Shown: one piece after another, positions 31,135-34,300 of the stretch
How the letters are laid out: the number at the start of each line of letters is the position of its first letter
Position numbering within the stretch: position 1 is the first letter of the stretch
DNA from: Gammaproteobacteria bacterium
GTDB lineage: Bacteria > Pseudomonadota > Gammaproteobacteria > Thiohalomonadales > Thiohalomonadaceae
Direction of reading: 5' to 3'
Assembly: GCA_023228645.1 (NCBI GenBank)
Contig: JALOAT010000043.1
Span: forward strand, 1-34,300
Length of the DNA: 34,300 nt
Translations under genes and position numbers: made by a program
Notes under the pieces: generated by a model
Database searches by the model: none
What the model was told of the DNA's origin: nothing
What the model saw: only the letters and a program-made list of their open reading frames with translations

Positions 31135-33455
31135 CACTCCTCCCTGGGCTGTTCCCGGCAGCGGGCCAAGGCCACGGCCATGTCGGCGCCGCTCTGGTAG
31201 CGCCGCTCGGCGTCTTTTTGCAGGGACTTGCCGATGATGCGCACGACGCAGGCGGGCAGGTCCTTGCGCAGCTTGCGGATGTCCGCCGGCTTTTCGTTGG
31301 CGATCTGGTACATGAGGCTCGCCAGCGAATCGCCCTTGAAGGGCAGCTCGCCGGTGAGCAGCTGGAACAGCGTAACGCCCAGGGAAAACAGATCGGTGCG
31401 GCCGTCCACCTTGCGGCCGGCCACCTGTTCCGGCGACATGTAGGACGGGCTGCCGAGCACGGTGCCGGTGCGCGTCTTGCTGGAATCGGTGAGGCAGGCC
31501 ACGCCGAAGTCGGTGACCTTCACCGTGCCTTCCGCGCGGTCGTAGACGATGTTGGCGGGCTTGATGTCGCGGTGCACCACGTTGCGGCCGTGGGCGTAGT
31601 CGAGGGCCTCGGCCACCTGGATGGCGATGGCCATGGTCTCGGCAAAGGGCAGCAGGTTGTCCGGGCGGCACCAGGTCGCCAGGTTGTCGCCCTTCAGGTA
31701 GTCCATGGCGATGTAGGCCAGGTCCTGCTCCTCGCCTACGTCGTAGATGGTGACGATGTTGGGGTGAGCGAGCCGGCCGGCGGTCTCCGCCTCGCGGAAG
31801 AAGCGCTCGCGCACGGCATCGAGCTGCTCGCCGTCGAATTCCTGGGACAAGGCCATGGTCTTGATGGCCACGGTGCGGCCGATCTTCGGGTCCCGGCCCA
31901 GGTAGACCGCGCCCATGGCGCCGCGCCCGAGCTCGCGCTCCACCTCGTAGCGACCGAGGATGGGCCGCGTCAGACCGGTGCTGCTCAGGATCACGGTCCC
32001 GGTGGGCGTGGTGGAGCCGGTCTTGCCGAACAACATGCGGCCATCCGCGTCGAGGTTGCGCTCCAGACGTTCGCCCGCGTCGCGGAACTTGGCCGACAAC
32101 CCCAGCAGGTGTTCGAACACCGCGGCCGCCTTGCCGAACTGGCGCCGGCGCTCGAAATCGAGGCCGAGGGTGTACAGGCGCTCCAGCAGGTCCTCGTCGG
32201 CCGGACAGCGGCGGTAACGCTCGAGCGCCCCGTCCAGCTGCCCCTGGGTGTGATAGGACTGCCCGAGCAGGCGGTTGGCGGTGGCCAGCTCCACGGTGAG
32301 CGCCCGGGCGCGGGCGCCGAGCCGACGCTTGGCGAGCAGGGCCAGGGCGCCGGTGAGCAGGGCGAGCACCGGGGTGACCAGGGGCACGAAGGTGGTGCGC
32401 AGGCTGATCAGCGCCATCTCCGCGGTCAGGGCCACGAACACCAGCAGCACCACCAGCACCACGGCGGTGCTGACCGCCAGGCGCGGCAGCACCAGCGCCA
32501 GCACCAGCGCCACCGCCAGCAGCGCGGCCCACTGGCTCCAGGCACTCCAGGGCGGCACGCTGAACAGGGCACGGTCCACCACGGCGGCGGTGAGGCGCGC
32601 CTCGGCCACCACCGGGGCCACCCGCTCGCCGCCGGCGAACACCACAGGCTCCACGGCCATTGGGTCCGCTACCCCGAGCAGGACCACCTTGCCGGCGGGC
32701 TCGAAGTCCCCCTCGGCAACTGCACTGGCAGGAATGATTGGCACCGCGGGCAGGCTGCGGCGCGGGTAGACCCGCCAGGCGCCATCCGTGGCGATGGGCC
32801 CTTCCAGGGCCTCGATGGCATGGGCCTTGAGTGCCTCGGGGCCGGTCTCCGTCCCTGAGAGCAGGGCGGCCAGGCGCAGTGCGAAGCTGGGCGACCAGGC
32901 CTCACCGGCACGCACCACCAGCGGTGCGCGGAATACCGGGTCGGGGCCCGGTTCGAAATCCAGCACGGCGAGCTGCCGCGCGGGTGTGCGCTCCGGGGCC
33001 ACGCGGGTCGGCATGAAGGGCTGGCCCGTGAGCAGGTTGGGAATACGGTGCAGCAGCGAATCCTGGCGCATCCCGGGCCAGGTGTGGATCGCCTCGGGGA
33101 AATCCGCCGACGGGCGTGCCGATATGCGCTGCGGGAACACGCCCTGGACCGCGTTGCCCGGCAGCGCCGGGAGTGCGGCCGGCACCGGCGGCACCAGCCC
33201 GATGGCCCGCGCCGGGGCGAGGCGTTCAGCCAGCTTCGGCCAGGGTTGGGCGGAGGGGTCCGGATCGAGGGCAACCACCACGACGCTGCCGCTGCCCGTG
33301 GCGGGCAGCGTAAAGCGCTCGCCGAACGCGAGTACGTAGCCCTCCAGCAGGGCGATCACAGGGCTGCCCGAGGCCAGAAAGAAGGCTGCGGCAATGAGCA
33401 GACCGAGGGTCCACTCGGATGTGCTACGGGTGCGTCCCGTCATTGTTGTTCTCAT
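31134..33455 (-). CDS. CHASE2-like membrane Ser/Thr protein kinase
   Basis: A 773-aa protein. TM1 is at about 15-38. A roughly 270-residue extracytoplasmic domain has CHASE2 hallmarks (VVVVALDPDP, VVLLGVADPMAVEP near its end). Three closely spaced TM helices follow (about 305-385), then a TPR-like linker, and a C-terminal Hanks kinase (about 495-765). The kinase shows LGRGAMGAVYLG, VAIKTM (catalytic Lys), HRDIKPANI, DFGVA, and GSPSYMSPEQV. Orientation (sensor outside, kinase inside) is opposite to PknB. With PP2C and two FHA proteins it forms one operon. The signal and substrates are unknown. An ATG four codons later is another possible start. Confidence 0.93.
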   Translation of the reverse strand: MRTTMTGRTRSTSEWTLGLLIAAAFFLASGSPVIALLEGYVLAFGERFTLPATGSGSVVVVALDPDPSAQPWPKLAERLAPARAIGLVPPVPAALPALPGNAVQGVFPQRISARPSADFPEAIHTWPGMRQDSLLHRIPNLLTGQPFMPTRVAPERTPARQLAVLDFEPGPDPVFRAPLVVRAGEAWSPSFALRLAALLSGTETGPEALKAHAIEALEGPIATDGAWRVYPRRSLPAVPIIPASAVAEGDFEPAGKVVLLGVADPMAVEPVVFAGGERVAPVVAEARLTAAVVDRALFSVPPWSAWSQWAALLAVALVLALVLPRLAVSTAVVLVVLLVFVALTAEMALISLRTTFVPLVTPVLALLTGALALLAKRRLGARARALTVELATANRLLGQSYHTQGQLDGALERYRRCPADEDLLERLYTLGLDFERRRQFGKAAAVFEHLLGLSAKFRDAGERLERNLDADGRMLFGKTGSTTPTGTVILSSTGLTRPILGRYEVERELGRGAMGAVYLGRDPKIGRTVAIKTMALSQEFDGEQLDAVRERFFREAETAGRLAHPNIVTIYDVGEEQDLAYIAMDYLKGDNLATWCRPDNLLPFAETMAIAIQVAEALDYAHGRNVVHRDIKPANIVYDRAEGTVKVTDFGVACLTDSSKTRTGTVLGSPSYMSPEQVAGRKVDGRTDLFSLGVTLFQLLTGELPFKGDSLASLMYQIANEKPADIRKLRKDLPACVVRIIGKSLQKDAERRYQSGADMAVALARCREQPREE

Positions 33456-33529
33456 TGGCCGGGCATCGCCCCGGACCCGCCTTTTTTACCACGCGGACAC
33501 GCCCAGGACCATGAACCAGTTCCGGAAGC

Positions 33530-33563
33530 GATCAGTGGAGGATCAGTGGGGTCAGAGTCATTG
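33530..33563. repeat. Tandem 11-mer and GGGGTCAGAGTCATTGA element
   Basis: GATCAGTGGAG and GATCAGTGGGG stand in tandem at 33530-33551. They run into GGGGTCAGAGTCATTGA (33548-33564), a sequence type I have seen as a dispersed intergenic element in proteobacteria. Only one copy occurs in this window. Confidence 0.4.
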
Positions 33564-33567
33564 AAAC

Positions 33568-34224
33568 TCATTCGGGTGCCGCCCGATGGTCGTGCCCCGA
33601 GAGGAAGCGCCCATGGCGCAGGAAATGGCAGGTCTGCCGGGCCACGGCGCCGGAAAACAGCATGCTGATATGGGTGACCGGGAGGGTGACGGTGTCGGCG
33701 ACGTCGGCGAGGGTGGCCTCGTCCACGGCCACGGTGCCGTCGTTGGGGAGGGGCAGGCGGCGGGTCAGGCGGCCGAGGCCGTAGGGCAGATCGCCGATCA
33801 GCACACCGAATTCACGCTGACCCTGCCACGGCGGCAGTGCCCCGGTGAGGGCCTGAAGGCCCTTGCCGAGCAGCCAGCGACCGGGCGCACGCCGGCCGAA
33901 AGCCGCGGCGGCTCGGCTGGCGCAATGGGGCGCGCCCAGGGTAACGACGCGGCCGGGGCGCTGGTCCGGGAAGTCGAGAAACAACTTTCGGATCACCCGC
34001 CCGCCCATGCTGTGCCCCACCAGATGCACCGTCGGCTCGGGCAGGTGGGCCAGGAAACCATTGAGCCGCGATGCATTCTCCGCGAGGCTGCGCCGCACCG
34101 TCCGGTAGCGATACACGTAGACCTTGAACCCGCAGCGCCGCAGCTGCCGGCGCAAATAGGCCATGTCCAGGGTCCCGGTCATCCACAGCCCATGGACCAG
34201 CACCACGGCAGACGGCTCACCCAT
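33568..34224 (-). CDS. Alpha/beta hydrolase (lipase/esterase-like)
   Basis: A 218-aa cytoplasmic protein. It has the oxyanion strand VVLVHGLWMTG, the nucleophile elbow VHLVGHSMGGRV with Ser in GHSMG, an acid in LPNDGTVAVDE and a catalytic His in VTHISMLF. The order is that of the triacylglycerol lipase/PGAP1-like group. No signal peptide is visible. The stop lies 112 bp from the kinase start on the same strand. The substrate is unknown. Confidence 0.88.
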   Translation of the reverse strand: MGEPSAVVLVHGLWMTGTLDMAYLRRQLRRCGFKVYVYRYRTVRRSLAENASRLNGFLAHLPEPTVHLVGHSMGGRVIRKLFLDFPDQRPGRVVTLGAPHCASRAAAAFGRRAPGRWLLGKGLQALTGALPPWQGQREFGVLIGDLPYGLGRLTRRLPLPNDGTVAVDEATLADVADTVTLPVTHISMLFSGAVARQTCHFLRHGRFLSGHDHRAAPE

Positions 34225-34255
34225 GGAAAATCCCCGTCACTGGCACGCTCAGAAG

Positions 34256-34300
34256 GATAACGCGGAGGACGCGGAGGCGCGGAGATCGCGGAGGGATTGA
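34256..34300. repeat. GC-rich relative of the ACACAGAG repeat, cut by window edge
   Basis: The last 45 bp consist of GCGGAGG-type units (AACGCGGAGGACGCGGAGG and so on). They keep the register of the two inverted repeats further left, with C/G in place of A/A. Only one arm is seen; the partner would lie beyond the window. Confidence 0.55.

Noticed and set aside
30415..32532. 705-codon frame joining the phosphatase to the kinase region
   Set aside because: The part beyond 31134 is out of frame with the clear kinase domain and is Arg/Ala/Gly-rich nonsense; the phosphatase starts at MANIRIWG.

Overview
The window is high-GC DNA from what looks like a sulfur-oxidising gammaproteobacterium. The lineage rests on the gene order yebC-ruvCAB-ybgC-tolQRAB-pal-cpoB-queE-queC. 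The lifestyle rests on two TauE/SafE-type anion exporters and a YeeE/TsuA-type thiosulfate transporter. I cannot name a genus from sequence alone. Most genes lie on the minus strand.

Layout. (1) 1-3375, minus strand: a partial universal stress protein, then two modules that each pair a TauE/SafE permease with a small membrane protein. (2) 3376-6583: a divergent control region, then a sensor histidine kinase and an NtrC-type sigma-54 activator on the plus strand. The control region holds three TGTTGC-N5-GCAACA-type palindromes. A near-consensus sigma-54 promoter faces the exporter operon, with one palindrome about 110 bp upstream of its predicted start. The two-component system therefore probably switches on the adjacent exporter. 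(3) 6708-17801, minus strand: the most interesting block. An ECF sigma factor, a FecR anti-sigma regulator and an STN-containing TonB-dependent receptor precede a 60-residue Cys/Gly-rich peptide, three consecutive radical SAM/SPASM enzymes, an ABC exporter, and a secreted beta-propeller with a C-terminal CxxCH haem site. This reads as a peptide-modification (RiPP) locus whose closest architectural analogue is quinohaemoprotein amine dehydrogenase maturation. Here the locus is tied to TonB uptake and cell-surface signalling. I do not recognise the product.

(4) 18151-18226: tRNA-Lys. (5) 18297-19562: the thiosulfate-type transporter, with a clear terminator. (6) 19703-28422, minus strand: queC, queE, cpoB, pal, tolB, tolA, tolR, tolQ, ybgC, ruvB, ruvA, ruvC. 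These cover queuosine precursor synthesis, the cell-envelope Tol-Pal machine and Holliday-junction processing. (7) 28424-29173: yebC. (8) 29397-33455, minus strand: a CHASE2-type Ser/Thr kinase, a PP2C phosphatase and two FHA proteins, i.e. a complete phospho-Ser/Thr signalling set with unknown targets. (9) 33568-34224: an alpha/beta hydrolase.

Long inverted repeats built from ACACAGAG/GCGCAGAGA-like units flank ruvB/ruvA and yebC/FHA, and a GC-rich relative runs off the right edge. All domain and family calls come from reading motifs in the translations; no searches were run.
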